Shown here piece after piece: positions 1-8,987 of a stretch of 45,517 bases of DNA. The stretch covers positions 1 to 45,517 of IMG/VR virus record IMGVR_UViG_3300013125_000013; one strand, written 5' to 3'. The translations under genes were made by a program, and so were the position numbers. Source of the stretch: a virus. A model generated the notes under the pieces. That model did no database searches. It was not told the DNA's origin and worked only from the letters and a program-made list of their open reading frames with translations. Numbering within the stretch: position 1 is the first letter of the stretch; each line of letters starts with the position of its first letter.

Positions 1-47
1 AGGATACTTTGGCAGAGGTCAAAACCATACTATCGGGGCTTAAGTAA
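1..47 (+). CDS. 3' end of an upstream phage gene (partial)
   Basis: Only the last 14 codons are present. They read in the frame that starts at base 3 and end with LSGLK and a TAA at 45-47. The TAA shares its last base with the ATG of the next gene (TAATG), the same coupling used at several later junctions, which is why I prefer this frame to the other open frame, which stops at 41-43. Function cannot be judged from this fragment. The position just before baseplate genes suggests a tail or baseplate protein. Confidence 0.55.
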   Translation, partial: DTLAEVKTILSGLK

Positions 48-373
48 TGGTCTTCAAGTCTCGCTACGCCACGGTGCCAAGGATTCGTCAGTTACTCTAC
101 GGGCAAGTTAATGGCGTACGCACGGCACTGTCTAGGGTGACTGTGGAAATCGGACGGCGGTACACTACTTGGGTGGCTGACCCTACTGGGGTTTCCTACA
201 CGACGGCAGAAGGTGATTCCATGGCGGCTCTGGCGCAGCGGTTCTATGGGGACGCCACAGTATGGTGGGTAATCGCCGACGCCAATCCGCATGTCCTATA
301 CCCACTGGACCTCCCCAAGAACACGCTGTTGTCTATTCCCAGTCTTCGGACGGCCTCGTTGTTGGCGAGGTAG
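47..373 (+). CDS. LysM-domain tail/baseplate protein
   Basis: A 108-residue protein with a LysM-like fold near residues 51-98: the stretch GDSMAALAQRFYGD followed by VWWVIADAN and a closing LLSIP is the typical LysM beginning and end. Small LysM proteins of this type (T4 gp53-like, P2 gpX-like) sit in the baseplate of contractile-tailed phages, next to the hub. That fits the hub gene starting two bases after this stop. The start is fixed by the TAATG overlap with the upstream gene. Family assignment is good; the exact position in the virion is inferred. Confidence 0.75.
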   Translation: MVFKSRYATVPRIRQLLYGQVNGVRTALSRVTVEIGRRYTTWVADPTGVSYTTAEGDSMAALAQRFYGDATVWWVIADANPHVLYPLDLPKNTLLSIPSLRTASLLAR

Positions 374-374
374 T

Positions 375-2318
375 ATGAACGATCCTTTCCTGCATGGTGA
401 GTACGCCCGCATCTTTTCCCCGGATTACGGAGACGAGCTAGAGCCATACTTTAGTCTGGAAATCGGTGGTCGTATGCTCTCATTCGATGAGCACTTCCAG
501 GTAGAGCGCATAAACATGACGGACGAGGAGGGCAAAAAGTCCGTCCTGAACATGGTCATCTTCGACCGCGATTCTATGCATCTCCAAAAGCCTGTCATTT
601 ATATGCAGGCACAGGTACACGTTCACTTTGGACACCGATTGGCTGTCGATACTCGTGGTCCTTACGAAGTAACCATGTTGGACTGGCAGACAGGACGTGG
701 TGGCATAATTCTGGACTTTACCGCCGAAGAAGGCGGCGCGTTGTCTAGGACCAGTAATCACGCCACGTACTTTGGGCTTACACTAAGGCAGCTAGTTACT
801 ACGAAGCTGAAGGATAGCCGAATTCCTCTAGTTGTGGAGGAAGATGGCTCGTGGCCTGGGCTGGATGTTGTTATTCCCGAAGATCATCCACTCGTACAGC
901 ACGGCAACAATGACGGGGACTTTCTAAGAAAGGCTGTGGGTAGACTAGGATGGACGCTCACCTTTACAGATGGTCGCGCCGTTCTCAGCCCTCCGTACTA
1001 CAGAAAGAACGCCGGGTACGCTTTCATCAAGTTTGGCGGCGCGGATTCGGATGTGTCTAGTCTCAGAGTTCGCTCCAAGAAGCCCAAAATTGAAGTGGCC
1101 CCACCCCCGCCGGCACTGGCCAAGATGATCGAGGATATTCCCGACTATGTTGACCCGCTTGGAGTATGTGGTCCGGTATCTGACACCGGCGACGAGGTGT
1201 TTATTCAAAAGGCCGATATGTCAGAACGTGAAAAGGCTTTTAGAGACTCGGGGCTGTATCCTTACGAGAATAGTACCGGGGTGCAAGAGAAGTGGGTTTA
1301 TGGGTATAGGAAGCAGTCTGTACGAGGAGAGGTGTGGGGGGAACTTCCCGCCCCACCTGGGTTTGATACAGCACTGTTTGACAGTCTATACGATTCTTTG
1401 CACGGTAAACCCGCCCCAAGAAGAATGGGCGTGGTGTTAGATGATAGGGGGGCACCATATTTTGTTCCTTTGCAGGGAGAGGCCAATGACATTGTGCCTA
1501 TTTCTAACGGAGACGGTGGAGTAGAGTATGCGCAAATATGGAGAGAGGGCGTAAAGCGTGGGAATGAGGTCACAGTTTTTAATAATTGGGAGCAGTCCGA
1601 CGCCTCTGGTGTGCCCACCGAGATACTGGTGGCCACTAATCTACCTCCAGAAGTCAGGGCCATTCCTAAAGTCGCCGCGCTTTTCAAGCCCTCAGTTGGT
1701 CTTACTGAAGAGGACTTGTACTATTTAGGGCACGTAGCTGGGGCTATAGGCGCACAGGCACCGGGGTTCGGCTCAGACGGGCGTTGGCTTGGGGCCACTG
1801 AGCTTCAGAAGCCTTTTGTAAATGGGCGGCGAATCTCGGAGCCTGACATAGAGGAGTTTGAGCTTACTCTTAAGTTTGGGCATCCGATGTTTAGAACTCA
1901 GTACAAAACGCTTCTTAGTGGCTTGGGGAGATTCAACGGGCACTATCGAGTGAAGCGTGTTCGGCACAGTTTCGATCCTATGTTTTCCACAGTGCTTACC
2001 GTTGTTCCTGGGTGGCCGGAGAACAAGACTTCCCCAGCCGGGCAAGAGGAGGAGGTTCTGGCCGCTTACGCCAACGACGAGTGTACCCCGTACTACAATG
2101 GAGAAGATCCAGGGCAGGAGCTTCCTTCTTGCAAGCCAGGTTGTGGTGTGTATCTGACACCCGATGGCGAGATGAAGATGCTCAACGTGTCTGACCAGAG
2201 GATTCACCTACAGGATGGCCCGCAGAAGGAGTACAAAGATCCTGATGGCTGGACGCAGCCCTATCCCGCCGTTCCTGGTGTTCCAACATACCCGCCTACT
2301 AAGGGAGCGGACTTTTAA
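375..2318 (+). CDS. Baseplate hub protein, phage late control gene D (gpD/gp27)-like
   Basis: Predicted 647 residues beginning MNDPFLHGEY. The ATG at 375 follows the previous stop by one base; longer readings of the frame have no ribosome site and overlap the LysM gene. The middle contains a VGRLGWTLTFTDGRAVL-type segment and a beta-rich N-terminal half, as in gpD-like hub proteins that form the trimeric platform between tail tube and spike. Its place between a LysM protein and a gp5/gpV-like spike is the standard order in P2-like and Mu-like tails. It is longer than the usual gpD (about 350-400 residues), so it probably carries an inserted domain around residues 260-450. It ends TAATG with the spike gene. 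Confidence 0.7.
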   Translation: MNDPFLHGEYARIFSPDYGDELEPYFSLEIGGRMLSFDEHFQVERINMTDEEGKKSVLNMVIFDRDSMHLQKPVIYMQAQVHVHFGHRLAVDTRGPYEVTMLDWQTGRGGIILDFTAEEGGALSRTSNHATYFGLTLRQLVTTKLKDSRIPLVVEEDGSWPGLDVVIPEDHPLVQHGNNDGDFLRKAVGRLGWTLTFTDGRAVLSPPYYRKNAGYAFIKFGGADSDVSSLRVRSKKPKIEVAPPPPALAKMIEDIPDYVDPLGVCGPVSDTGDEVFIQKADMSEREKAFRDSGLYPYENSTGVQEKWVYGYRKQSVRGEVWGELPAPPGFDTALFDSLYDSLHGKPAPRRMGVVLDDRGAPYFVPLQGEANDIVPISNGDGGVEYAQIWREGVKRGNEVTVFNNWEQSDASGVPTEILVATNLPPEVRAIPKVAALFKPSVGLTEEDLYYLGHVAGAIGAQAPGFGSDGRWLGATELQKPFVNGRRISEPDIEEFELTLKFGHPMFRTQYKTLLSGLGRFNGHYRVKRVRHSFDPMFSTVLTVVPGWPENKTSPAGQEEEVLAAYANDECTPYYNGEDPGQELPSCKPGCGVYLTPDGEMKMLNVSDQRIHLQDGPQKEYKDPDGWTQPYPAVPGVPTYPPTKGADF

Positions 2319-3730
2319 TGGGCGACCAGCATAATCCTCTACTCGGACCCAAGGAGTTTCATGAGCGCTTCGCTGGCCGCTTCTTTGGGCGGTTTGAGGG
2401 TGTAGTAGTAAACGTCGATGACCCAAGGAAGTTGCAGCGCGTCAAGGTGCGATGCTTCTCTGTGTATGGTCATGATGATAGCCCGTGGGCTATGCCCTCT
2501 TCTTCGCAACCTGGGTACTCTGATTCTGGCGCGGTAAACATTCCTCCGGTTGGCTCTCGCGTGTGGGTGGAGTTTCAGGAGGGGCAGCCCAATTATCCCA
2601 TATACTCTGGCGGGTACGTTTTCGAGGAGGGCTACGGTCGTCCCGACAGAGGCATCCCCATAGAGGCGGAACCTGGGTATCAAGCCAACAAGACTCCCAC
2701 CCCCATGCACGCTCAGGGTGAGGTCGATGGGAGTGACATAGAGGGCTCTCCCCGTGGCATTCCTGGCGTGCCCAAGTCTAATTTCCGTGGGGAGTACCCT
2801 CATGTAAAGGGTTGGTGGACAGCAGGAGGGCATCGAGTAGAACTAGATGACACTCCAGGTAAGGAACGAGTGCTCATTGAGCACAAGATGGGGGCGCATA
2901 TAGAGATACTGCGTGATGGCACCATAGACATCGTGTCTACAGGTACAGTGCGCCACTACGCCAAGAGGCAAGAAGAGACAATCGCTGGGGATAGCTTTTC
3001 TCACATCAAGGGTGTAAAGCACGAAACCATTGACGGCGGTATGAAGCTCACTGTAGCGGGTGGGTACGAGGTGTCCTTTGGAAAGGATGTCACCTACGAG
3101 TTCAAGGGGAAATCAGAGGTTATCGCCGCAGACGATCTCTCCGAAATCGGCGGCGCTCTGAAGAAGGAGGTTCTTGGCTCTATCAAATTCTCCGCAGGGG
3201 AGGACTTTGGTATCAATGCTGGAGGCAACTTCAGTATCCTGTCTTCTGGGACGGGTAAGCTCGCTTTCTTGAACGCTATGAACCTGACCGATCCAAGTAA
3301 GACTACCTTGGAGGCTATGGCCTACTCTGGGAGGATGATGCTCGGTGCCACCGATATTACCGGGGCGTTGTCTAGGGTGGGCATCTTAATGCAACCCTTG
3401 GCGTCTTCTTCCAAGGCTCCCACGCCATTGGCTGGAGACATTGGCCCATTTGTAGTGCTGGGCAACCTTCTAGGGGGGCCGAGCTTTGCCGAGCCCGCTG
3501 TGTTGGGTACGCAGTTGGTGGCTTTTCTCAATGGCCTACTTGATATGCTCCAGACCTGGATAGACGACTACACAAGCCACGCTCATCCTTGGTACTCTCC
3601 GGCGTACACCTCTCCAGCTATAAAGACGCAGCTTGCCGCCCTCAAGGCGGAAATCGCGGCTCGGTGGCTTACGCCTACTGGATCTAAGATGGTTCCAGCG
3701 TTACAGTCACCTTGGGTATACCTTACGTGA
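2318..3730 (+). CDS. Baseplate central spike protein, gp5/gpV-like with OB fold
   Basis: A 470-residue protein. Residues about 25-115 form the OB domain of tail spikes: FEGVVVNVDDPRKLQRVKVR, then PWAMP, then PPVGSRVWVEFQEGQPNYPI. After a linker, the segment from about 165 to 300 (HRVELDDTPGKERVLIEH, GAHIEILRDGTIDIV, then short beta repeats) resembles the intertwined beta-helix of needle proteins. Near residue 423 there is a SHAHPW motif like the His-x-His tip motif of gpV-type spikes. No lysozyme domain is visible between the OB fold and the needle, so it is closer to P2 gpV than to T4 gp5. The start overlaps the hub stop. Confidence 0.82.
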   Translation: MGDQHNPLLGPKEFHERFAGRFFGRFEGVVVNVDDPRKLQRVKVRCFSVYGHDDSPWAMPSSSQPGYSDSGAVNIPPVGSRVWVEFQEGQPNYPIYSGGYVFEEGYGRPDRGIPIEAEPGYQANKTPTPMHAQGEVDGSDIEGSPRGIPGVPKSNFRGEYPHVKGWWTAGGHRVELDDTPGKERVLIEHKMGAHIEILRDGTIDIVSTGTVRHYAKRQEETIAGDSFSHIKGVKHETIDGGMKLTVAGGYEVSFGKDVTYEFKGKSEVIAADDLSEIGGALKKEVLGSIKFSAGEDFGINAGGNFSILSSGTGKLAFLNAMNLTDPSKTTLEAMAYSGRMMLGATDITGALSRVGILMQPLASSSKAPTPLAGDIGPFVVLGNLLGGPSFAEPAVLGTQLVAFLNGLLDMLQTWIDDYTSHAHPWYSPAYTSPAIKTQLAALKAEIAARWLTPTGSKMVPALQSPWVYLT

Positions 3731-3741
3731 TGGCGCAATAT

Positions 3742-3752
3742 CCTTACAAACA
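3742..3752 (+). promoter_or_regulatory. CCTTACAAACA element in a gene gap
   Basis: One copy of the recurrent CTT(G)ACAAACA element, in the 32-base gap before the gene at 3763. No -10 hexamer lies 16-18 bases downstream, so a sigma-70 promoter is unlikely. It is probably a regulator binding site; see the finding on this repeat. Confidence 0.4.
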
Positions 3753-3762
3753 TGGTTAAAAC

Positions 3763-4023
3763 ATGCCTCTTAACAAGCCTGCTCTCCGTACTGCTATCGA
3801 GACTACCTTCAAACAGGCCAGCGGATCTGGGCTTACCCCAGAGGCGGCGGCCAAGATCGAGGCCACAGCTTCCCAATTAGCTGACGCCATCGATCTATTC
3901 GTTCGTAGTGGCACGGTATCTGTTACAGTCGCTCCAGGGATCGCCGTCACCACCGCTGGAGGGCCTACGGCACAATCCGGGTCTACGGTTGCCCCTGGGC
4001 AAGGCGTGGGGTCGGTATCATGA
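3763..4023 (+). CDS. Small hypothetical baseplate-region protein
   Basis: 86 residues. The N-terminal half is predicted helical (TAIETTFKQASG, PEAAAKIEATASQLADAIDLFV). The C-terminal third is a low-complexity Gly/Thr/Ser/Val stretch (VAPGIAVTTAGGPTAQSG). Short proteins of this style often occur between the spike and wedge genes in phage tail operons, but I do not recognise a family. The ATG at 3763 is the first start after the gap carrying the CCTTACAAACA element. The stop overlaps the next start (ATGA). Confidence 0.6.
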   Translation: MPLNKPALRTAIETTFKQASGSGLTPEAAAKIEATASQLADAIDLFVRSGTVSVTVAPGIAVTTAGGPTAQSGSTVAPGQGVGSVS

Positions 4024-4316
4024 TCGAAGCTCTGGAGAAGCTAGAGACTGAGCTTTCCGAGGTGAAGCCCCCATGGGAAGAGGCGGGCCTGGATAGACGA
4101 GCTTACCTCGATACGTTGCTGAGTGACTTGCGTAAGCTGGAGGCGTACTTACGTGGCGAGGAGGTCTCGCCGCTTGACAGTGGAACACCTATAGAGGTTT
4201 TACAACGTGGGTTGGCGGTGACACTCCACGCCTATTACACGGTGGAGGCGCAGAGAATATGTGCCATGATCCAAGCTCTCAGGGGAGAGGTTGCTAGGAG
4301 AGAAAATGCCTCTTGA
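4020..4316 (+). CDS. Small helical hypothetical protein, tail operon
   Basis: 98 residues, acidic and almost entirely helical by pattern (IEALEKLETELSEV, RAYLDTLLSDLRKLEAYL, IQALRGEVARREN). It starts in an ATGA overlap with the preceding gene and overlaps the next by eleven bases, so translation is likely coupled. No family recognised. The position suggests a structural or assembly role in the baseplate. Confidence 0.6.
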   Translation: MIEALEKLETELSEVKPPWEEAGLDRRAYLDTLLSDLRKLEAYLRGEEVSPLDSGTPIEVLQRGLAVTLHAYYTVEAQRICAMIQALRGEVARRENAS

Positions 4317-5406
4317 CACGCTTGCGTCCACTCCCATAAGAAGCGGCCCGGAGGTTATGTGGGCTAGGGCGGATATGTCCAAGCTCCTCCCTGGCGGCGT
4401 TCAGGAGATTCTTGACGCCGTAGACACCTATGTCAATGGGCCTCTGGGGACTGGACTCGATCTCGTGTCACACATGGTTGAGGTGGTATCCATCCTAAAC
4501 TCGGAGTTCGCCGGCGTAACAGAAGCCACCATGCGTGTGGCCTTGGCGTTGATCGACTCGTTGGTCAACACCTTCGCTCAGACCGGATTCAGGATGATCT
4601 ATATGGCCCCGACTTCGTATAAGGAGGCCATGTTCCACTCTCCGAATCCGGCGCAGTTTTTTGAAACCATAGTGGAGAGCTTCTACGACGAGGCTGATGA
4701 TAACCGCCCTCGCACAGACGGTCCCATGGCCTACTACATGCTCGGACTAGTGGCCACCGCTCCAAACCCCAAGGCGCTATTTGAAAAGCTGTATGCACTG
4801 ATGGAAATCTTGGGAAATATGCAAGTGGAGCCCAATCCGCCCACTCTCAGTGAGTACGGTGGATTCCCTGTCAAGCTGGACCATTTCAGTGGTCAGTTAC
4901 CAGATTGGTCTACTCCTCTAACGCTATCCAGCATTCCTAGTATCGGCGCGGTAACGGCGGCCCTGCTGGAGTTGCGCTCGATCATAGCCAGGGAGGAGCT
5001 TTACGCCTCGCAGTACGCGGACATGGCAAGTATGATTTCCAAGAAACTGCGTAAGACCAGAACGCTGATAGCTCAGATAAGCACTATTTTACAGAACATG
5101 GTGGACGTAGCAGTGACTGCGACGGGACTGGCCGCTTTTCACGTTTTAGGCGTAGGAACCATCGACGATCAAGTAGGCGCTCTACGTGGCGCTGTGCAGA
5201 CGGCCCCAGACTACCCCTACAAGGATGCGGTGAACGCCATGACGGGTGGGGTGATAATCCACGCCCAGGCTGCGGATATGAAAGTCTTGGTGGCGCTCCA
5301 GCGGCTTCTTAGTATAATCCTAGTGGCCAACAAGGACTTGGAGAACCAGTATACGCTGGCTAAGAGAGACGTAACTGAGCAGCAACGGAAACTTTCGGAT
5401 AAGTGA
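4306..5406 (+). CDS. Hypothetical helical baseplate-region protein
   Basis: 366 residues from the ATG at 4306, chosen because AGGAGA lies five bases upstream; an upstream TTG at 4291 is less likely. The sequence is mostly helical with hydrophobic heptads (LLELRSIIAREELYASQYADM, SKKLRKTRTLIAQISTILQNM) and a C-terminal coiled-coil-like tail (DLENQYTLAKRDVTEQQRK). There is no signal peptide, no convincing membrane segment and no enzyme motif. It lies directly before the gp25-like wedge gene, so a baseplate component or assembly factor is reasonable, but this rests on context alone. Confidence 0.6.
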   Translation: MPLDTLASTPIRSGPEVMWARADMSKLLPGGVQEILDAVDTYVNGPLGTGLDLVSHMVEVVSILNSEFAGVTEATMRVALALIDSLVNTFAQTGFRMIYMAPTSYKEAMFHSPNPAQFFETIVESFYDEADDNRPRTDGPMAYYMLGLVATAPNPKALFEKLYALMEILGNMQVEPNPPTLSEYGGFPVKLDHFSGQLPDWSTPLTLSSIPSIGAVTAALLELRSIIAREELYASQYADMASMISKKLRKTRTLIAQISTILQNMVDVAVTATGLAAFHVLGVGTIDDQVGALRGAVQTAPDYPYKDAVNAMTGGVIIHAQAADMKVLVALQRLLSIILVANKDLENQYTLAKRDVTEQQRKLSDK

Positions 5407-5780
5407 TGGACCAGCAGCCTAGAGGACTTTCATTTCCACTTCGTTTTGGGCCTCTAGGGCACCTTGAGCGCACCTACGGGGTGAACAAGCTCAAGAATAA
5501 CATCTACGCCATAGTTACCACTGCGCTCGGGGAGAGGTTCGCCAGACCTTCCATGGGCACCACAGCCTTCGCCAGTGTGTTTCGGAACATGACCGAGCCC
5601 ATGCTGGCGCTGTTGCAGAATTCGGTTGCTACGGCAGTAGGTACGTATGAGCCGAGAGTTAATGTGGCCGCTGTGCAGATGACCCCGGATTACGACGAGG
5701 GACAGGTGATAGTCAAGGTGATCTTCGAGGTCAAGGGGTCCGGTGTGTTTGAAAGTTTAGTTGTTCCAGTGGGGGCCTAA
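5406..5780 (+). CDS. Baseplate wedge protein, gp25-like
   Basis: 124 residues with the compact gp25/GPW fold signature: an N-terminal SFPLRFGPLGHLERTYG, a helix with NIYAIVTTALGERFARPSMG (the conserved promoter of sheath assembly region), FRNM, and a C-terminal beta hairpin GQVIVKVIFEVKG. Members join the wedge and prime contraction of the sheath in phages, R-type pyocins and type VI secretion systems. The ATG at 5406 overlaps the TGA of the previous gene (TGATG); a GTG three bases earlier is possible. The J-like wedge gene follows two bases later, the conserved order. Confidence 0.85.
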   Translation: MDQQPRGLSFPLRFGPLGHLERTYGVNKLKNNIYAIVTTALGERFARPSMGTTAFASVFRNMTEPMLALLQNSVATAVGTYEPRVNVAAVQMTPDYDEGQVIVKVIFEVKGSGVFESLVVPVGA

Positions 5781-5782
5781 CC

Positions 5783-7669
5783 ATGCCTCGTTCTCTTAGT
5801 GGTATCACCATCGGTGGGCTTCCACTCCAGTTTGACCCGCAGGCGCGCGATTTCGCCACTATGCGGGCGCAAGTTATAGAGGCGCTACGCACCTTAACGC
5901 CGGAATGGACGGACTTTAGCGCCGCCGATCCTGGGGTCACTCTTCTAGAGTTGGTGTGCTTTGTAGCGGATCACCTGTCCTACTACCAGGATCGCTTGCA
6001 AAACGAGGGTTATCTTCTCACGGCGCAGCAGCGTTCCGCTGTAGAGCAAATGCTTTCGCTCATTGGATATCACATGAGCCCCGCAGCGGCGGCTTCTGTG
6101 GGGCTGGAGGTCGTGGTCACAGCGGACCCGGTGGTTATCCCGGTCGGTACGCTATTTACATCGTCTGCTTCCGATGTCACACCGGCTCTTCAGTTTGAGT
6201 TGCTAGAGCAAGTTACCATAGCTGGTACGGGAGCGGCTCCTGGGCATCCGGTTACGGTTTCGGCAGACGAGTCTGGAGTTGTCGTATACGAGGGTACTTC
6301 GTATGCCAATGAGGATCTTGGTGTGTCTCTCGGAACGGCCAATCAGCGGTTCACTTTTAGTAACGCTCCTGTGCAGTTGTGCGCGGATTTTGACATCGAG
6401 ATATATGTTGGCGCTACAAAGTGGACGCACGCTGAGACAGACTCCTTCATCGACGCTGACTCTGATTCCGAAGTCTACGTCATGAGCTATGACGCTGATG
6501 GAAACGCCACGGCTATCTTTGGTGACGGCGTTAGTGGGAAGAAACCGGACAAGGGTTCGCATATTTACGCTACCTATCGTACCGGAAACGGTGCGCTGGG
6601 AAACAGTGTTGGGACCGACGCAATAAAGAAGTTCTCCCCGGCCGTAGCGGGTTTAACGTCTTGTACCAACACTTCTCAGCCTTCTGGTGGTAATAGTCAG
6701 GAATCTGTTGGACACGCTAAGCTGTACGGACCTCTGGCTAACAGGTCTCATGACAGAGCTGTGACACTGGGGGACTTTGAGAGTATAGCTTTGCTCACTC
6801 CCGGTGTGTCCTTGATTTCGGCCAGAGCGTGCCACGGCGATACGGTTAACGATGTTCTTTTATATGTAGCGGTAGCGGGAACCAATCCCGTCCCTTCTGG
6901 AAAATGGATTCCTAAGCTCAGCGCAGGTTCCGGTGTCATCGGGAAGGTCGGGAGGTACGTGGCAGATCGGGCCGTTATCGGGACTAGACTGGATGTTAAG
7001 CCCCCACTGGTTATAGCCCCATACTTCAAGGCCACGGTGTACGTGTTGCCGAACATTCTAAGAAGCACTGTTACTTACGGAGTACGGCGTGCGCTGGTGG
7101 ACTATTTCATCACGGTTCTTACGGAGTTTGGTATTACTGTTCCTCTTAGCGCCGTTGTGGCGGTAATCGAGGGCGTGTTTGGAGTGCAGAAGGTTGTCGT
7201 AGAGGCGTACCATAGAATACCCTCATCACGTTTCGTGTTTGGTAACGAGGCGGCTTTTGATGCGAGCACCACGGAAGTAACGGAAATCGCCGCTGGTTGC
7301 GTGTCCCAGAAGTACACGCTTGAGTGGCTTGGTTCTGGGCAGTTCAAGCTGCGTGGCGACACGCTAGGGTACATGGTTGATGAGGATGGCGTGCCAATTC
7401 TGTTCTCCTCGGGTGTTGCTACCACCGTGTACCACTACAACACTGGCGACACTCTGGCGGCTGTCGTTGAGCAATTCACATTGGAGGTCACAGTCCCCAC
7501 ACCTCCGAATGTCGGCGACCGCTGGGAATTCTCCGTTGACAACTACATAGACCTGGACGGTATAAAGGCCGGGTCACATGAGATAGTTGTCGCCACGATT
7601 TCCGGGAAGGACCAGTTGTCTGGCTCGGAATTCTCGTTGTCGTATAGCGGGGGTATAAGTGGCAGCTAA
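5783..7669 (+). CDS. Baseplate J/gp6-like wedge protein
   Basis: 628 residues. The first 110 residues match the N-terminal signature of baseplate J proteins: TPEWTDFSAADPGVTLLELV, ADHLSYYQDRLQNEGYL, then EQMLSLIGYHM. The central and C-terminal parts are beta-rich with the characteristic FGDGVSGKKPDKG and YRTGNGALGN segments (near residues 250-275), seen in gpJ-type wedges. The protein bridges wedges around the hub. It is longer than P2 gpJ (about 300), as in Mu-like and large myoviruses. It overlaps the next gene by eleven bases. Confidence 0.85.
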   Translation: MPRSLSGITIGGLPLQFDPQARDFATMRAQVIEALRTLTPEWTDFSAADPGVTLLELVCFVADHLSYYQDRLQNEGYLLTAQQRSAVEQMLSLIGYHMSPAAAASVGLEVVVTADPVVIPVGTLFTSSASDVTPALQFELLEQVTIAGTGAAPGHPVTVSADESGVVVYEGTSYANEDLGVSLGTANQRFTFSNAPVQLCADFDIEIYVGATKWTHAETDSFIDADSDSEVYVMSYDADGNATAIFGDGVSGKKPDKGSHIYATYRTGNGALGNSVGTDAIKKFSPAVAGLTSCTNTSQPSGGNSQESVGHAKLYGPLANRSHDRAVTLGDFESIALLTPGVSLISARACHGDTVNDVLLYVAVAGTNPVPSGKWIPKLSAGSGVIGKVGRYVADRAVIGTRLDVKPPLVIAPYFKATVYVLPNILRSTVTYGVRRALVDYFITVLTEFGITVPLSAVVAVIEGVFGVQKVVVEAYHRIPSSRFVFGNEAAFDASTTEVTEIAAGCVSQKYTLEWLGSGQFKLRGDTLGYMVDEDGVPILFSSGVATTVYHYNTGDTLAAVVEQFTLEVTVPTPPNVGDRWEFSVDNYIDLDGIKAGSHEIVVATISGKDQLSGSEFSLSYSGGISGS

Positions 7670-8978
7670 CCCCGACAATTGGCAGTTTAGAGGTGTCGTG
7701 GCATACAATGATGTGTGCCTACAGATGGACACCCTTGGTTCCGCCGTACCCTTGCTCGTTGACAAGGGGTTAGTTCCCATTGGAGGAAACGCCGGAACGG
7801 TTGCATATCCGCTAATGGTTTTGGGACCGAATGATGATGATCAGTTGACAGGATCGTACTTGAGCGTTCAGGTGGGGATTCCCGCTGACATTCCTGGGTA
7901 CTTCGAGTTTGGAGAGAGTTTCATTATTCTACGCAGGATGGGGGAGTACCCTAGAAGTTTGACGGAGCTTTCGGCAGGACTAGCCGAGCTTGTAACGGCA
8001 CAGTACGGGGTCGATCCCGACCCGACAGTGGTGGCTAGAGACGAGTATCTTCCGCAGTTCTCTGTTCTGTCTCAGGTGTCCGTGGAGAACACGGTCTGGT
8101 ACTTCACGGTGTTCTACAAGAACAACCTTACAAACAGATATACATTTTCGCCTGAACACGGCCATGCGCGCGATTGGGGCTACCCTAATCCAGACGAGTC
8201 TTTTCATGGGGAGCTACTATTCTCCTATCTAGCGCGTAAACACCAGTCACTGGATGCCGAAAACGCTGACACAGCGTATCGTATCTGTAAGGCCATTGGA
8301 CGGTTGTTTGACTCAATAAAGGCCGAGATAGGTTTCGAGTACACGACAAGGTACGATCCATACCACGTAGACGCTGCACGGCTTCCTTATCTGGACTGGC
8401 TTCTTGGCTGGCCCACCAACTTCGATCTTCCGTGTAACGTCCGTCGTAGCGAGACGGCTCACGCCGCAGAGATTTTACAGCGGAAAGGGGCGGTAAATGC
8501 GCTGCGGTACACACTCAGGATCATCACTGGTTGGGACGTCGAGATTTACGAGGGTTGGCGGTGGGTGCTGAACACGATTGAGGATGACGAGCTTGATCCC
8601 CTGATACCTCCCACTGGATGGGACGCTACGGTGGATGGAGATTGGGCGGCCATAGTAGGTCAGTATCTACAGTTGCAGGTCACTTACGATAGTACCAACC
8701 CCGACATGGAAGTTGGCGCTGGTACTTATGACGACGTGGTGTGCTACACACCGTCTACTGATTCTTGGCAGAACGACGACGTTGTGCTCATAGTGCTAAA
8801 GCAGATATGGGGCGTATCTGGCATACTACCAGACGCCGTGGTTACTAAGGTGGAGCGCATGGTTGACTTTTTGCTGCCGCACTTTATGCGTGCGGAGGTC
8901 ATCACGGAGACTTCCTTGGCTCCGCTCAGTGGCGGCTTTGGCGTCAAGCACTACGGTACAGACCCATTTGGGCTGTGA
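7659..8978 (+). CDS. Tail protein I-like (P2 gpI family), fibre attachment
   Basis: 439 residues from a GTG at 7659 preceded by a GGGGG stretch and overlapping the end of the J-like gene. The segment from about residue 225 to 300 (FEYTTRYDPYHVDAARLPYL, DWLLGWPTN, AEILQRKGAVNALRYTLRI, then GWDVEIYEG) is typical of gpI-type baseplate proteins, which sit outside gpJ and help anchor fibres. The family usually follows the J gene, as here. The N-terminal 200 residues and the C-terminal 130 residues are extensions whose roles are not visible. Confidence 0.75.
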   Translation: MAANPDNWQFRGVVAYNDVCLQMDTLGSAVPLLVDKGLVPIGGNAGTVAYPLMVLGPNDDDQLTGSYLSVQVGIPADIPGYFEFGESFIILRRMGEYPRSLTELSAGLAELVTAQYGVDPDPTVVARDEYLPQFSVLSQVSVENTVWYFTVFYKNNLTNRYTFSPEHGHARDWGYPNPDESFHGELLFSYLARKHQSLDAENADTAYRICKAIGRLFDSIKAEIGFEYTTRYDPYHVDAARLPYLDWLLGWPTNFDLPCNVRRSETAHAAEILQRKGAVNALRYTLRIITGWDVEIYEGWRWVLNTIEDDELDPLIPPTGWDATVDGDWAAIVGQYLQLQVTYDSTNPDMEVGAGTYDDVVCYTPSTDSWQNDDVVLIVLKQIWGVSGILPDAVVTKVERMVDFLLPHFMRAEVITETSLAPLSGGFGVKHYGTDPFGL

Positions 8979-8987
8979 GGAGGGGTC